Below the pieces are notes generated by a model. It saw only the letters and a program-made list of their open reading frames with translations, was not told where the DNA came from and did not search any database. Below, piece by piece: positions 52,250 through 61,284 of a DNA stretch of 64,000 nucleotides (position 1 is the first letter of the stretch; each line of letters begins with the position of its first letter). A program made the translations under genes and the position numbers. Source of the stretch: Saccharopolyspora montiporae (GTDB lineage Bacteria; Actinomycetota; Actinomycetes; Mycobacteriales; Pseudonocardiaceae); the NCBI RefSeq assembly GCF_015209505.1, contig NZ_JADEYC010000027.1, forward strand, positions 35,422 to 99,421. Reading direction: 5' to 3'.

Positions 52250-54325
52250 ATGCAGACAGCGTCGTTTCCTCGCCGAAGTGCCCAGACGCAGGGTTTCACC
52301 CTGGGAGCTCCCCGGAACTTCACCGTTGCCCGCGACGGCGAGTTCGTGCTGTTCCTGCGCTCATCCGGCGGACGCGACCGGGCCAACGGGCTGTGGGCGC
52401 TGGAAACGGCGACCGGCACCGAACATCTGCTGGCCGACCCCGCGCGACTCGATCCCGCCGAAGAGGTCTCGGCCGCCGAACAGGCCCGCCGGGAACGCGC
52501 CCGCGAACGGGCCGGCGGCATCACCGGCTACGCCACCGACCGCACCGGCGGTCTCGCCGCCTTCGTGCTGTCCGGGCGCTTGTTCACCGCCGACGTGGCC
52601 ACCGGTGCCGTGCGCGAACTGCCCGCCCGCGGACCGGTCGCCGATCCGCGCCCGGACCCGGACGGCACGTGCGTGGCCTACCTGTCCGGCCGCTCGCTGC
52701 GGCTGATCGATGTGGACGGTGCGCACGACCGCGCGCTCGCCGAACCCGACGAGGACTCGATCACCTGGGGCGCCGCGGAGTTCATCGCCGCCGAGGAGAT
52801 GTCCCGGCACCGCGGGTACTGGTGGGCACCCGACGGTTCCGCCCTGCTGGCCGCGCGGGTCGACGAATCCGCGGTGGGCCGGTTCCACCTCGGTGACCCC
52901 GCCGAGCCCGCCCAGCAGCCCGCAGCACTGCGCTACCCAGCGGCCGGCAGCACCAATGCCGATGTCTCGCTGGCCATCCTGGACCGCAGCGGCACGCGCA
53001 CCCCGGTGCACTGGGACCGCAGCGCATTCCCCTACCTCGTGGCCACGCACTGGTCCGCGCACGGGACACCGCTGCTCGCGGTGCAGAGCCGCGACCAGCG
53101 CACCCAGCAGGTGCTCACCGCCGATCCGGAAACCGGCAGCACCCGGGAACTGCACACCGACACCGATCCGCACTGGGTGGAGATCAAACCCGGCTGGCCC
53201 GCGTGGACACCGGACGGACGCCTGGTGCGCATCGGCGTCGACGAGGGCGCCTACCGGCTGTTCGTCGGCGACGAGCCCTGGACCTCGGCCCCGCTGCAGG
53301 TGCGCGCGGTGCTGGACGCGGGCTCGGACGTGCTGCTGTCGGCCTCGGAAGGCGAACCGGCCGAGATCCACCTGTACCGGGCCGGCGCCGGCGGAACCGA
53401 GCGGCTGACCGGACCCGCCGGGGTGCACGGCGGAACCCGCGGCGGTGACGTGCTGGTGGTGACCTCCGCGACGCCGGACGATCCGCTGACCCGCGTTCGC
53501 GTGCTTCGCGGCGGAACGCAGATCGCCGAAATCGGCAACCACGCCGAGGATCCCGGGATGCGGCCCAACATCGAACTGCGCACCGCGGGCACCCGGGAGC
53601 TGCGCACCGCGCTGCTGCTGCCGCACGGGCACCGTGAGCAGGACGGACCGCTGCCGGTGCTGCTCGACCCCTACGGCGGTCCGCAGGCCCAGCGCGTGCT
53701 GGCCCGCCAGCAGGGCTACCTGACCTCGCAGTGGTTCGCCGACCAGGGTTTCGCCGTGCTCATCACCGACGGGCGCGGAATGACCGGCCGCGGCCCGGAA
53801 TGGGACCGCGCAGTGGCGGGCGATCTGGCCGAACCGCCGCTGCAGGACCAGATCGACGCATTGCACGCCGTCGCCGCCGAACGCCCCGAACTCGACCTCG
53901 GGCGCGTCGGCATCCGCGGCTGGTCCTTCGGCGGGTACCTGGCCGCGTTGGCCGTGCTGCGCCGCCCGGACGTCTTCCACGCCGGCATCGCCGGAGCACC
54001 CGTGTGCGACTGGCGCCTGTACGACACGCACTACACCGAACGCTACCTCGGCGACCCGGCGGCGGATCCGGAAGCATACCGCGCCAACTCGCTCCTGGAC
54101 GGCGCCGCCGAACTCCGGCGCCCGCTGCTGCTGGTGCACGGCACCGTGGACGACAACGTGTTCCCGGCGCACAGCCTGCGGCTCTCGGCTGCGCTGACCG
54201 CCGCGGGCCGCCCGCACACCGCGCTGCCGCTGCCCGGGGTCAGCCACATGCCCACCGACGAGGTCACGACCGAGAACCTCCTGCTGCTGCAGGTCGACTT
54301 CTTGCGCCGCAACCTCCCGTCCTGA
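52250..54325 (+). CDS. S9-family prolyl peptidase, dipeptidyl-peptidase IV type
   Basis: A 691-residue cytosolic serine peptidase. An N-terminal beta-propeller (about 1-430) contains FIAAEEMSRHRGYWW, whose double Glu binds the substrate amino terminus in DPP-IV enzymes. The alpha/beta-hydrolase domain has Ser in GIRGWSFGGYLAAL, Asp in VHGTVDDNVFP and His in LPGVSHMP. It removes X-Pro or X-Ala dipeptides. The ATG at 52250 is used, with a weak GGCAGGC site. It is divergent from the GH43-like gene. Confidence 0.92.
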   Translation: MQTASFPRRSAQTQGFTLGAPRNFTVARDGEFVLFLRSSGGRDRANGLWALETATGTEHLLADPARLDPAEEVSAAEQARRERARERAGGITGYATDRTGGLAAFVLSGRLFTADVATGAVRELPARGPVADPRPDPDGTCVAYLSGRSLRLIDVDGAHDRALAEPDEDSITWGAAEFIAAEEMSRHRGYWWAPDGSALLAARVDESAVGRFHLGDPAEPAQQPAALRYPAAGSTNADVSLAILDRSGTRTPVHWDRSAFPYLVATHWSAHGTPLLAVQSRDQRTQQVLTADPETGSTRELHTDTDPHWVEIKPGWPAWTPDGRLVRIGVDEGAYRLFVGDEPWTSAPLQVRAVLDAGSDVLLSASEGEPAEIHLYRAGAGGTERLTGPAGVHGGTRGGDVLVVTSATPDDPLTRVRVLRGGTQIAEIGNHAEDPGMRPNIELRTAGTRELRTALLLPHGHREQDGPLPVLLDPYGGPQAQRVLARQQGYLTSQWFADQGFAVLITDGRGMTGRGPEWDRAVAGDLAEPPLQDQIDALHAVAAERPELDLGRVGIRGWSFGGYLAALAVLRRPDVFHAGIAGAPVCDWRLYDTHYTERYLGDPAADPEAYRANSLLDGAAELRRPLLLVHGTVDDNVFPAHSLRLSAALTAAGRPHTALPLPGVSHMPTDEVTTENLLLLQVDFLRRNLPS

Positions 54326-54332
54326 AAATCGG

Positions 54333-54361
54333 GGTGCGGCAGCATTTCGGAACTCCGCACC
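54333..54361. terminator. Inverted repeat between convergent genes
   Basis: GGTGCGG (54333-54339) and its complement CCGCACC (54355-54361) lie in the 39-bp gap between the convergent peptidase and aldo/keto reductase genes. Confidence 0.5.
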
Positions 54362-54364
54362 GGT

Positions 54365-55195
54365 TCAGAGGATCTCCAGCGGTACCGGTCCATCCGGCGC
54401 CGGGAAAGCGGCGTCCAATTCGGACACATCACGGGAGTCGAGTTCGACGTCCAGCGCTGCCAGGTTCGCGTCCACGTGCCGCGGGTCGGACGCCTTCGGG
54501 ATCGCGCACACCCCACCGCGCAGCGCCCACGCCAGCGCGACCTGCGCCGGCTCGACCCCGTGGCGCTCGGCCACCGCGCCCAGCGCCGCATCGTGCAGCA
54601 ACCGCCCCTGCTCGATCGGCGAGTAGGCCATCACCGGCACACCGCGCTGCGCGCACCACGGCAGCAGATCGACTTCGACGCCGCGGCGGGTGAGGTTGTA
54701 CAGCACCTGATCGGTGACCACCTGCCTGCCCAGGTCGTGCTCGACGAGCTCGGCCATGTCGTCCGGGTCGAAGTTGCTCACCCCGAACCGGCGGATCTTG
54801 CCCTGTTCGCGCAGCTCGGCGAACGCCTCCAGCGTCTCGGCCAGCGGCGTCGCCCCGCGCCAGTGCAGCAGGTACAGGTCCAGGTACTCGGTGCCCAACC
54901 GCTGCAGACTCCGCTCGCAAGCTCGCAGCACGTCCCGGTGCCCGGCGTTGCTCGGCAGGACCTTGCTGACCAAGAAGGCCTCCTCGCGCCGGCCCGCCAC
55001 GGCCCGGCCGACCACCTCCTCGGCGCCACCGCGGCCGTACATCTCGGCCGTATCGATCAGCGCAAGCCCGCGGTCCAGCCCGTGCTGCAGCGCGCCCACT
55101 TCGGACTCGCGGCGCCCCGGATCCTCACCCATACCCCAGGTTCCCTGACCGAGCACCGGCAAGCCGTCACCGTCCGGCATCGTCAGTTCCCGCAT
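54365..55195 (-). CDS. Aldo/keto reductase
   Basis: A 276-residue NADPH-dependent reductase with the TIM-barrel tetrad: Asp and Tyr in ALIDTAEMYGRGGAEEVVG, Lys in FLVSKVLPSN and His in LYLLHWRG. The C-terminal GVCAIPKASDPRHVDANLAA binds the cofactor phosphate. AGGAG precedes the ATG at 55195. It reduces aldehydes or ketones of unknown identity. Confidence 0.92.
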   Translation of the reverse strand: MRELTMPDGDGLPVLGQGTWGMGEDPGRRESEVGALQHGLDRGLALIDTAEMYGRGGAEEVVGRAVAGRREEAFLVSKVLPSNAGHRDVLRACERSLQRLGTEYLDLYLLHWRGATPLAETLEAFAELREQGKIRRFGVSNFDPDDMAELVEHDLGRQVVTDQVLYNLTRRGVEVDLLPWCAQRGVPVMAYSPIEQGRLLHDAALGAVAERHGVEPAQVALAWALRGGVCAIPKASDPRHVDANLAALDVELDSRDVSELDAAFPAPDGPVPLEIL

Positions 55196-55406
55196 CGTTC
55201 GATCTCCTCTCCCGCGCGCAACGGCCTACTGCGCACCGGGGCATGCTCGCCGAGGTCGTCCACCCGCAGGGAAGTCGGGTCCGCACCGACGAGCGATCGT
55301 CGCCCCACCAAGCCACCGGGATCAACCCGGTGCTACCACGAGCACCGATCCGGCCGGCCCGGCGAGAATACGGGTCGACGTCGGCACGTGCTCCGCACCG
55401 CAGCGC

Positions 55407-55610
55407 CTACAGCTGCGCCGCGTTCACGACGCCGGAAGCGACGCCGTGCTCGGCGTCGTGAACACCGCTGGTAGCGCCCATCGTCGCCGCCACGCCGCCC
55501 CGAGTGCCGGCGGCAGGTTGCTGAAGAAGATCCACCGCCAGCCGAACAGATCGGTCAACGCGCCACCGAACAGCAGCAGCCCGGACACGAAGATCCGGCG
55601 CCTGCGAGAT
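55407..55610 (-). pseudogene. Remnant of a DHA2-type MFS drug exporter
   Basis: Two pieces of a 14-helix drug:H+ antiporter survive in different frames. One reads SGLLLFGGALTDLFGWRWIFFSNLP, the loop 6 to helix 7 motif of the EmrB/DHA2 group; the other reads GVASGVVNAA, a motif near the C-terminus of the same proteins. In an intact gene they lie roughly 200 residues apart, so an internal deletion and frameshift have occurred. Confidence 0.6.
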
Positions 55611-55790
55611 GACGTACTGCAGGATCGACTCCGAGCCAACGGCCAGATCAGACCCCCATCCGCGGGAGCCCCGGCGATGCACACCTACCTCCGCGAACAA
55701 GAGGGACCCAGCGTCGAACAGCTCAAGACCGGAATGGACGTACTGATCAACGGGTTGTCCGCGGATCCCTCGGCACCGGTATGCGGACGC
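55598..55790 (+). pseudogene. Possible remnant of a TetR-type regulator C-terminus
   Basis: The plus strand reads DDVLQDRLRANGQIRPP and then LREQEGPSVEQLKTGMDVL before the frame loses character. The composition and helix pattern resemble the C-terminal end of TetR regulators, which commonly neighbour DHA2 exporters, but no DNA-binding domain remains. The identification is weak. Confidence 0.3.
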
Positions 55791-55823
55791 CCGACTGACC
55801 GCCTTCGCCCCCCTGCGCACCAC

Positions 55824-56912
55824 CTACTGCACGGGCAGCACCGCGTGCAGCGCGAAACCGCCATCGGCGGACGGCGAGCTGGTCAGCTCCCCGCCCGCGG
55901 TCGCCACCCGCTCGCAGAGCCCCGCCAACCCCGACCCAGCACCCGCCGAACCCTCCGGCCGGTGCACAGCGGCATCGTTGACGACCGAGACCTCCAGCCA
56001 CTGCTCCCGCACCCGTACGTCCACCCGCACCGGCGCACCCGGCGCGTGCTTGGCGGCGTTGGTCAACCCCTCCTGCACCACCCGATAGACCGCGCGCTGC
56101 ACCGCGGCAGGTGGATCGACCCCGTCGACCCGGTCGTCCAGCTCCACCCGGAGTCCCGACTCACGCGCCCGGTGCACCAGCGCGGGCACCGCGTCCAGCC
56201 CCGTGCGGTGCACCTGCCCGCCTGCCAACCCCAGCGTCAGACGCATCTCCCCCAACGCCTGCTGCGCGAGCCCGCGCATCCGCTCCGCCGCCGCAGCCGT
56301 GCGCGCATCCTGCGTGCTGACGCCCAGCGCGGCGGCTTCGAACGCCAGCAGCGTCACGTGATGGCCCACCGCGTCGTGAATCTCCCGAGCGATGAACGCC
56401 CGCTCCTCGGCACGCGCGGCCTCAGCACGTGCCATCGACTCCCGATCCACCGCCGTGGTCAACCGGCGCAGACTGCCCGCGAGCTCCGCGCGCAGCGCCA
56501 CCAGCGCCCCCACCGCGAGCGGCGCGGCCGTGGCCACGAGCACGAACGCCGCGGTGAGCACGACGTCGCGCACGCCCAGCGACTCCCGCACCAGTACCGG
56601 AACCAGCGCGGCGAGCACCACCGGAACCGCCCACCCGCCCAGCGGTAGCAGCCCAGGCCGGGTGCGGCCCAGCCGGTACAGTGCCACCCAGCTCGCGGCC
56701 CAACCGAGACCACCGGACAGCGCGGGCAAGCACAGCACCAACGCCGTGCGCGCCCGCCGCCGCCGTAGCAGCAGCCCCGCGGTGGCCACCAGCCCAGCAA
56801 CCAGCGGGAAGCCCCACCCGTCCTGAGCGACCAGCAGAGCCAGTAGCGGGATCCCCAGCGCGAGCAGGTCCCAGCCAAACCGCCGCAGCGGTTCGGGCCG
56901 ACGAACGGGCAT
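55824..56912 (-). CDS. NarL-type sensor histidine kinase
   Basis: A 362-residue HPK7 kinase. About five hydrophobic helices (15-140) form the sensor. The HisKA_3 dimerisation region has the phospho-acceptor in AREIHDAVGHHVTLL, and the HATPase has VQEGLTNAAKHAPGAPV (N box) and GSGLAGLCERVATAGG (G box). It has no large extracellular loop, so the signal is probably sensed in the membrane. Its start overlaps the stop of the response regulator (TGATG). Confidence 0.92.
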   Translation of the reverse strand: MPVRRPEPLRRFGWDLLALGIPLLALLVAQDGWGFPLVAGLVATAGLLLRRRRARTALVLCLPALSGGLGWAASWVALYRLGRTRPGLLPLGGWAVPVVLAALVPVLVRESLGVRDVVLTAAFVLVATAAPLAVGALVALRAELAGSLRRLTTAVDRESMARAEAARAEERAFIAREIHDAVGHHVTLLAFEAAALGVSTQDARTAAAAERMRGLAQQALGEMRLTLGLAGGQVHRTGLDAVPALVHRARESGLRVELDDRVDGVDPPAAVQRAVYRVVQEGLTNAAKHAPGAPVRVDVRVREQWLEVSVVNDAAVHRPEGSAGAGSGLAGLCERVATAGGELTSSPSADGGFALHAVLPVQ

Positions 56913-57592
56913 CAGCTACCGCCGCGCGCCGCGCGCTGCGCGATCAGCGCCGCCTGCACCCGGTTCTGCGCGCCGAGCTTGCCCAGCACCGCCGAGAGGT
57001 AGCTCTTCACCGTGGCCTCGGTCAGCCCGAGCTCCCGGCCGATATCCGCGTTGGACCACCCGCCGGATAACAGCTGCAGCACCTGCTGCTCACGCGCGGA
57101 CAACCCGCGCACCAGCCGCGCTTCGCGCAACGCGTCCCCGGCCCCGCGCAACTGCGGCAGCAGCCGAGCGGCGATCCGCGGGTCCAGCACCGCACCGCCG
57201 GCGGCCAGATCGCGCACGGCCCGCACCAGCGCCTCCGGTTCGGCGTCTTTGAGCAGGAACCCCTGCGCGCCGCAATGCAGCGCCCCCGACACGTAGTCGT
57301 CCAGATCGAACGTCGTCAGCACCGCCGTCGCCGGCGCCCGGTGCAACGCGGTGAGCTCGCGCAGCGCGCTGAGCCCGTCCCGGCCCGGCATCTGCACGTC
57401 GACCAGCACGACATCCGGGACATGCGTGCGGGCGACGGCGAGCAGCTCCTCGCCATCACCGGCTTCGGCGACCACCTCCAGGTCACCGCCGCTCTCCAGC
57501 ACGACGCGCAGAGTGCGCCGCAACGCCGCCTCATCATCGGCGACCACGACGCGAACCCGATCACCGACTTCCTGTTCACTTCTCTGCACCAC
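56912..57592 (-). CDS. NarL/LuxR-family response regulator
   Basis: A 226-residue regulator: receiver domain with acidic pocket VVVADDEAALRR, phospho-acceptor VVLVDVQMPGRDGL and conserved Lys in FLLKDAEPEAL, then a LuxR HTH (GLSAREQQVLQLLSGGWSNADIGRELGLTEATVKSYLSAVLGKLG). It is the first gene of the two-component pair. GTG 57592 is preceded by GGAGG at a long spacing. Targets may include neighbouring export genes, now decayed. Confidence 0.92.
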   Translation of the reverse strand: MVQRSEQEVGDRVRVVVADDEAALRRTLRVVLESGGDLEVVAEAGDGEELLAVARTHVPDVVLVDVQMPGRDGLSALRELTALHRAPATAVLTTFDLDDYVSGALHCGAQGFLLKDAEPEALVRAVRDLAAGGAVLDPRIAARLLPQLRGAGDALREARLVRGLSAREQQVLQLLSGGWSNADIGRELGLTEATVKSYLSAVLGKLGAQNRVQAALIAQRAARGGS

Positions 57593-57676
57593 TCGGTCAC
57601 CTCCCCTGTTTCCCGAGGGTCGCGCGGAGAGACTAACCGGAAGGGTGAGACCTGGGGCACACGGTGCGGGTTGCGA

Positions 57677-59116
57677 TCACCGCCGACCCTTGCGCTCGTT
57701 CCTGCGCTCGCGCACCCGCACCGACAAGCGCACCGGAGTGCCGGTGAAATCGAACGTCTCGCGCAGCTTGCGCTCCAGGAAGCGGCGGTAGCCCGCCTCC
57801 AGGAACCCGGTGGTGAACAGCACGAACGTCGGCGGCCGAGTACGTGCCTGGGTGGCGAACATGACCTTGGGCTGCCGGCCCCCGCGAGCCGGCGGCGGAT
57901 ACGCGGCCACCAGATCGGACAGGAACGAGTTCAGCTGCCCGGTCGGCACGCGCCGGTCCCAGGACTCCAGCGCGGTGCGCAGCCGCGGCGCCAGCTTGGC
58001 CACCGAGCGGCCGGTCGACGCGGAGACGTTCACCCGTTCCGCCCAGCGCACCTGGATCAGATCCCGGTCGATCTCCTTCTCCAGCATGCGCCTGCGGTCG
58101 TCGTCGACGAGGTCCCACTTGTTGTAGGCGACCACCAGGGCGCGCCCGGCCTCCACGACCTGGTTGATGATCCGCAGGTCCTGGTCGCTGAGCGGCTGCG
58201 CGGCGTCCACGAGCACCACCGCCACCTCCGCGGCGTCGATGGCACCCTTGGTGCGCAGCGAGGCGTAGTACTCGGTGCCGCTGGCGGTCTTGGTGCGCTT
58301 GCGCAGCCCCGCGGTGTCCACGAACCGCCACACCTCGTCGTCCAGCTCCACCAGCGAGTCGACCGGGTCGACCGTGGTGCCCGCGACCTCGTCCACCACC
58401 GCGCGCTGATCCCCGGTGAGCTGGTTGAGCATGCTCGACTTGCCCACGTTGGGCTTGCCCACCAGCGCCACCCGGCGCGGCCCGCCCCCGGACGCGAGCA
58501 ACTCGCGCGGAGTCGCCGGGAACGCCTCCAGCACGGCATCCAGCAGATCCCCGGACCCGGTGCCGTGCAGCCCGCTGACCGGCATCGGCTCCCCGAGCCC
58601 CAGCGACCACAGGGTGTGCACCTCGTTGGCGGTGCGCCGGTCGTCGACCTTGTTGGCCGCCACCAGCACCGGCGCCTTCGAGCGCCGCAGCACCTTGGCG
58701 ACGGCCTCCTCGGTGCTCGTGGCGCCCACCCGAGCATCGACGACCAGCAGCACCGCATCCGCGGTCTTCATCGCCAGCTCGGCTTGCGCCGCGACCGAGG
58801 CCTGCAGCCCCTTCGCATCGGGCTCCCAGCCACCGGTGTCGACGACGGTGAACCGGCGCCCGTTCCACAACGCGTCGTAGGTGACCCGGTCGCGGGTGAC
58901 GCCCGGCGTGTCCTGCACGACGGCTTCGCGGCGGCCGAGCAGCCGGTTCACCAACGTGGACTTGCCGACGTTCGGTCGGCCAACCACCGCCAGCACCGGT
59001 TGCGGCGCCGCGTCACCGCCCTCCTCGCCGGGCTCGCCGGCCTCGAACTCGGCCCATTCGGCCTCATCGGACCAGGTTCCATCCAGTCCGGCGCCGTCCA
59101 ACGGCTCCTCGGTCAC
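57677..59116 (-). CDS. der: Ribosome assembly GTPase Der (EngA)
   Basis: A 479-residue tandem GTPase required for 50S ribosome maturation. The first G domain has [30 protein letters not shown] and NKVD; the second has [32 protein letters not shown] and NKWD; a KH-like C-terminal domain follows. An acidic N-terminal extension of about 40 residues is typical of actinobacteria. Its GTG start overlaps the stop of the plsC-like gene by four bases, the conserved core order. Confidence 0.95.
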   Translation of the reverse strand: MTEEPLDGAGLDGTWSDEAEWAEFEAGEPGEEGGDAAPQPVLAVVGRPNVGKSTLVNRLLGRREAVVQDTPGVTRDRVTYDALWNGRRFTVVDTGGWEPDAKGLQASVAAQAELAMKTADAVLLVVDARVGATSTEEAVAKVLRRSKAPVLVAANKVDDRRTANEVHTLWSLGLGEPMPVSGLHGTGSGDLLDAVLEAFPATPRELLASGGGPRRVALVGKPNVGKSSMLNQLTGDQRAVVDEVAGTTVDPVDSLVELDDEVWRFVDTAGLRKRTKTASGTEYYASLRTKGAIDAAEVAVVLVDAAQPLSDQDLRIINQVVEAGRALVVAYNKWDLVDDDRRRMLEKEIDRDLIQVRWAERVNVSASTGRSVAKLAPRLRTALESWDRRVPTGQLNSFLSDLVAAYPPPARGGRQPKVMFATQARTRPPTFVLFTTGFLEAGYRRFLERKLRETFDFTGTPVRLSVRVRERRNERKGRR

Positions 59117-59790
59117 GCTCGTTTCCCTCTCCGGTCGTCATCTGCGCGGTCGGCGATCTGCCGGTCCAATTCGGCGATCAGCTCGACCAGTTCCGTGCGC
59201 ACCTGTTGCGTGGCCTGCTCCAGCCCGGCGCGACCCTTGCCGCCCCCGAGCTCGAACGGTTCGCCGAACAGCACGTCGACCCGGGGCAACAGCCTGCGGC
59301 CGACCCCCTCCGGACGTCGCGTGCCCCGGCACACCACCGGGAGCACCTGCGCCTTCGACGACCGGGCCAGCCACGCCGCCCCGTGCTGGGCATCGACGAC
59401 CTCGCCCCCGCCGTCCCGCGTGCCTTCCGGGAACACGCACACGAGCCCGCCGTTGCGCAGCAGTCGCACCGCGGTCAGCAGCGGGGTCCGGTCCGGTTCG
59501 CCCCGGCGCACGCCCAACTGCCCGATCCGCCGCAGGAACCAGCCTACCGGGCCGCGGAACATCTCCTGCTTGACCAGGAACACGCCCGGCCTGCGCAGCA
59601 TGCCGAACAGCAGCGGCCCGTCCAGCAGCGAACTGTGGTTGGCCACCAGCACGACCGGGCCCGCAGACGGTATCCGCTCGGCGTGCTGCACCCGGACCCG
59701 GTAAGGCAGCCGCAGCAGCGTGCGCCCCACCCACTGCGCCGCGCGGTGCGTGCGCGGCGAGGCGCCTTCCGGAAGCTGCGCCGCGGTCAT
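59113..59790 (-). CDS. plsC: 1-acyl-sn-glycerol-3-phosphate acyltransferase (PlsC family)
   Basis: A 225-residue membrane-associated acyltransferase with the NHSSLLD (HX4D) catalytic box and the FPEGTR phosphate-binding box. It makes phosphatidic acid from lysophosphatidate. It lies between cmk and der with ATGA and GTGA overlaps on both sides, as in many actinobacteria. Confidence 0.9.
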   Translation of the reverse strand: MTAAQLPEGASPRTHRAAQWVGRTLLRLPYRVRVQHAERIPSAGPVVLVANHSSLLDGPLLFGMLRRPGVFLVKQEMFRGPVGWFLRRIGQLGVRRGEPDRTPLLTAVRLLRNGGLVCVFPEGTRDGGGEVVDAQHGAAWLARSSKAQVLPVVCRGTRRPEGVGRRLLPRVDVLFGEPFELGGGKGRAGLEQATQQVRTELVELIAELDRQIADRADDDRRGKRA

Positions 59791-60512
59791 CCCGCCGACC
59801 TCTCCGCCGTGCTCAGCAGGTCCCGCTCGGCGGCCAGGTCCTGCAGCCGGGTCACGACCTGGTCGATGCCCAACTCGGTGGTGTCGAGCTCCAGCGCATC
59901 ACCCGCGGCCCGCAGCGGTGCGACCGCGCGCCCCGAGTCCAGCGCGTCCCGGCGCTGCACCGACGCCCTGGTGCTGGCCAGATCACCGGTGCGCCCCTCG
60001 GCCACGTCCTGCTCGGTGCGCCGTTGGGCGCGCGCATCGGCCGAGGCGGTCAGGTACACCTTCAGCCCCGCATCCGGCAGGACGACCGTGCCGATGTCCC
60101 GGCCCTCCACGACCACACCGCCCGGCTCGGCCAGCGCCTGCCGGACCAGCTCGCGCTGCCGCTGGACCAGCAGCTCGCGGATCTCCCCGACGGCCGAGAC
60201 CGCCGAGACCGCACCGGTCACCTCCGCACCGCGGATCTCCTCGGCCACGTCCTCGCCGTCCAGTCCCACCCCGGGAAGCCGGGGATCGGTGCCCATCGTC
60301 ATCCGCGCCGCCGCCACGACCGCGGTCGCCTCCTCGGCAGCACCGGGATCCACCCCGGCGCGCAGCACCGCCAGGGTCGCGGCCCGATACATCGCACCGG
60401 TGTCCAGGTAGGTCGCGCCGAGCGCGATGGCGAGCCTGCGCGACACCGTGGACTTGCCGGTGCCGGACGGACCGTCCAGAGCCACCGCACCGCGAAGCTG
60501 GGCGTGTACCAC
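59787..60512 (-). CDS. cmk: Cytidylate kinase
   Basis: A 241-residue (d)CMP kinase: VALDGPSGTGKSTVSRRLA (P-loop), YLDTGAMYRAATLAVL and VVVEGRDIGTVVLPDAGLK, with the lid region RRTEQD. GTG 60512 follows GGGAGGA by about ten bases; a longer reading to 60956 lacks family similarity. It starts the cmk-plsC-der operon. Confidence 0.94.
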   Translation of the reverse strand: MVHAQLRGAVALDGPSGTGKSTVSRRLAIALGATYLDTGAMYRAATLAVLRAGVDPGAAEEATAVVAAARMTMGTDPRLPGVGLDGEDVAEEIRGAEVTGAVSAVSAVGEIRELLVQRQRELVRQALAEPGGVVVEGRDIGTVVLPDAGLKVYLTASADARAQRRTEQDVAEGRTGDLASTRASVQRRDALDSGRAVAPLRAAGDALELDTTELGIDQVVTRLQDLAAERDLLSTAERSAG

Positions 60513-60689
60513 GTCTGCTCGTCCTCCCCCGGGAGCCGATTCGCCACACTGCCGACCCTGCGTCGGACCGGACCAGCCCACCATTCTGCCTGCCCGCCGC
60601 GCACCGCCCCCAATCGCGTCCCACCACGGCACCCGGAAATCACGCCGAATCCTTCTGCAAAATGGCGTTGAGGAATAGGATCGAACCCC

Positions 60690-61172
60690 GTGGATGTAAC
60701 AGTGACTCCGCTTCCCGGCCTCGGCTCGAAGCAGGACTTCACAACCCGGTCCGGCCACCGGATCGGAGTGATAACGTATCGGGACGGACGTTTCGAACTG
60801 ATCGTCTCGGATTTCGATGATCCGGACAAAATCGCCGCATCGGTCGATTTGACCACCGGGGAGAGCAGCGCGCTGGCGAATCTGCTCGGCGCCCCGCACC
60901 TCGTTTCGCAACTGGCCGAGCAACAACGCGACGTCACCGGAGTGACCACCTGGCAACTACCGGTCGCCACGGGGTCGCCGTACGACGGGAACCCGCTCAG
61001 CGCCACCGAGATGCGCACCCGCACCTCGGCGTCCATCGTCGCCGTGGTGCGCAGTGGCGTGGTGCACCCCTCGCCGCGCCCGGACTTCGAATTCGCGGGC
61101 GGCGATCTCGTGGTCGTCGTCGGCACCCAGGACGGGCTGCGCGCCGCCAGCGACATCCTGGAAAGCGGCTGA
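60690..61172 (+). CDS. KhtT-like TrkA-C regulatory subunit of a cation/proton antiporter
   Basis: A 160-residue soluble protein. The N-terminal part (about 1-70) matches the KhtT N-domain, and the C-terminal part (about 80-160) is a TrkA-C domain (SASIVAVVRSGVVHPSPRPD, then GDLVVVVGTQDGL), which in KhtT homologues binds c-di-AMP or senses pH. GTG 60690 is the start. The membrane antiporter follows 112 bp later, forming a KhtTU-type pair. Confidence 0.85.
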   Translation: MDVTVTPLPGLGSKQDFTTRSGHRIGVITYRDGRFELIVSDFDDPDKIAASVDLTTGESSALANLLGAPHLVSQLAEQQRDVTGVTTWQLPVATGSPYDGNPLSATEMRTRTSASIVAVVRSGVVHPSPRPDFEFAGGDLVVVVGTQDGLRAASDILESG

Positions 61173-61284
61173 ACCGGACCACGCGGACGGGACCGGGCGA
61201 ATCATCGCCATTCCGCACAATTCGGCGGTCGGGTACCGAAAGCGGCACAACTCAAGAATCGCAGGCAACGCGAGAGGAAGCACC

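Noticed and set aside
57275..59704. 809-codon plus-strand open frame across der and plsC
   Set aside because: It is antisense to two conserved core genes.
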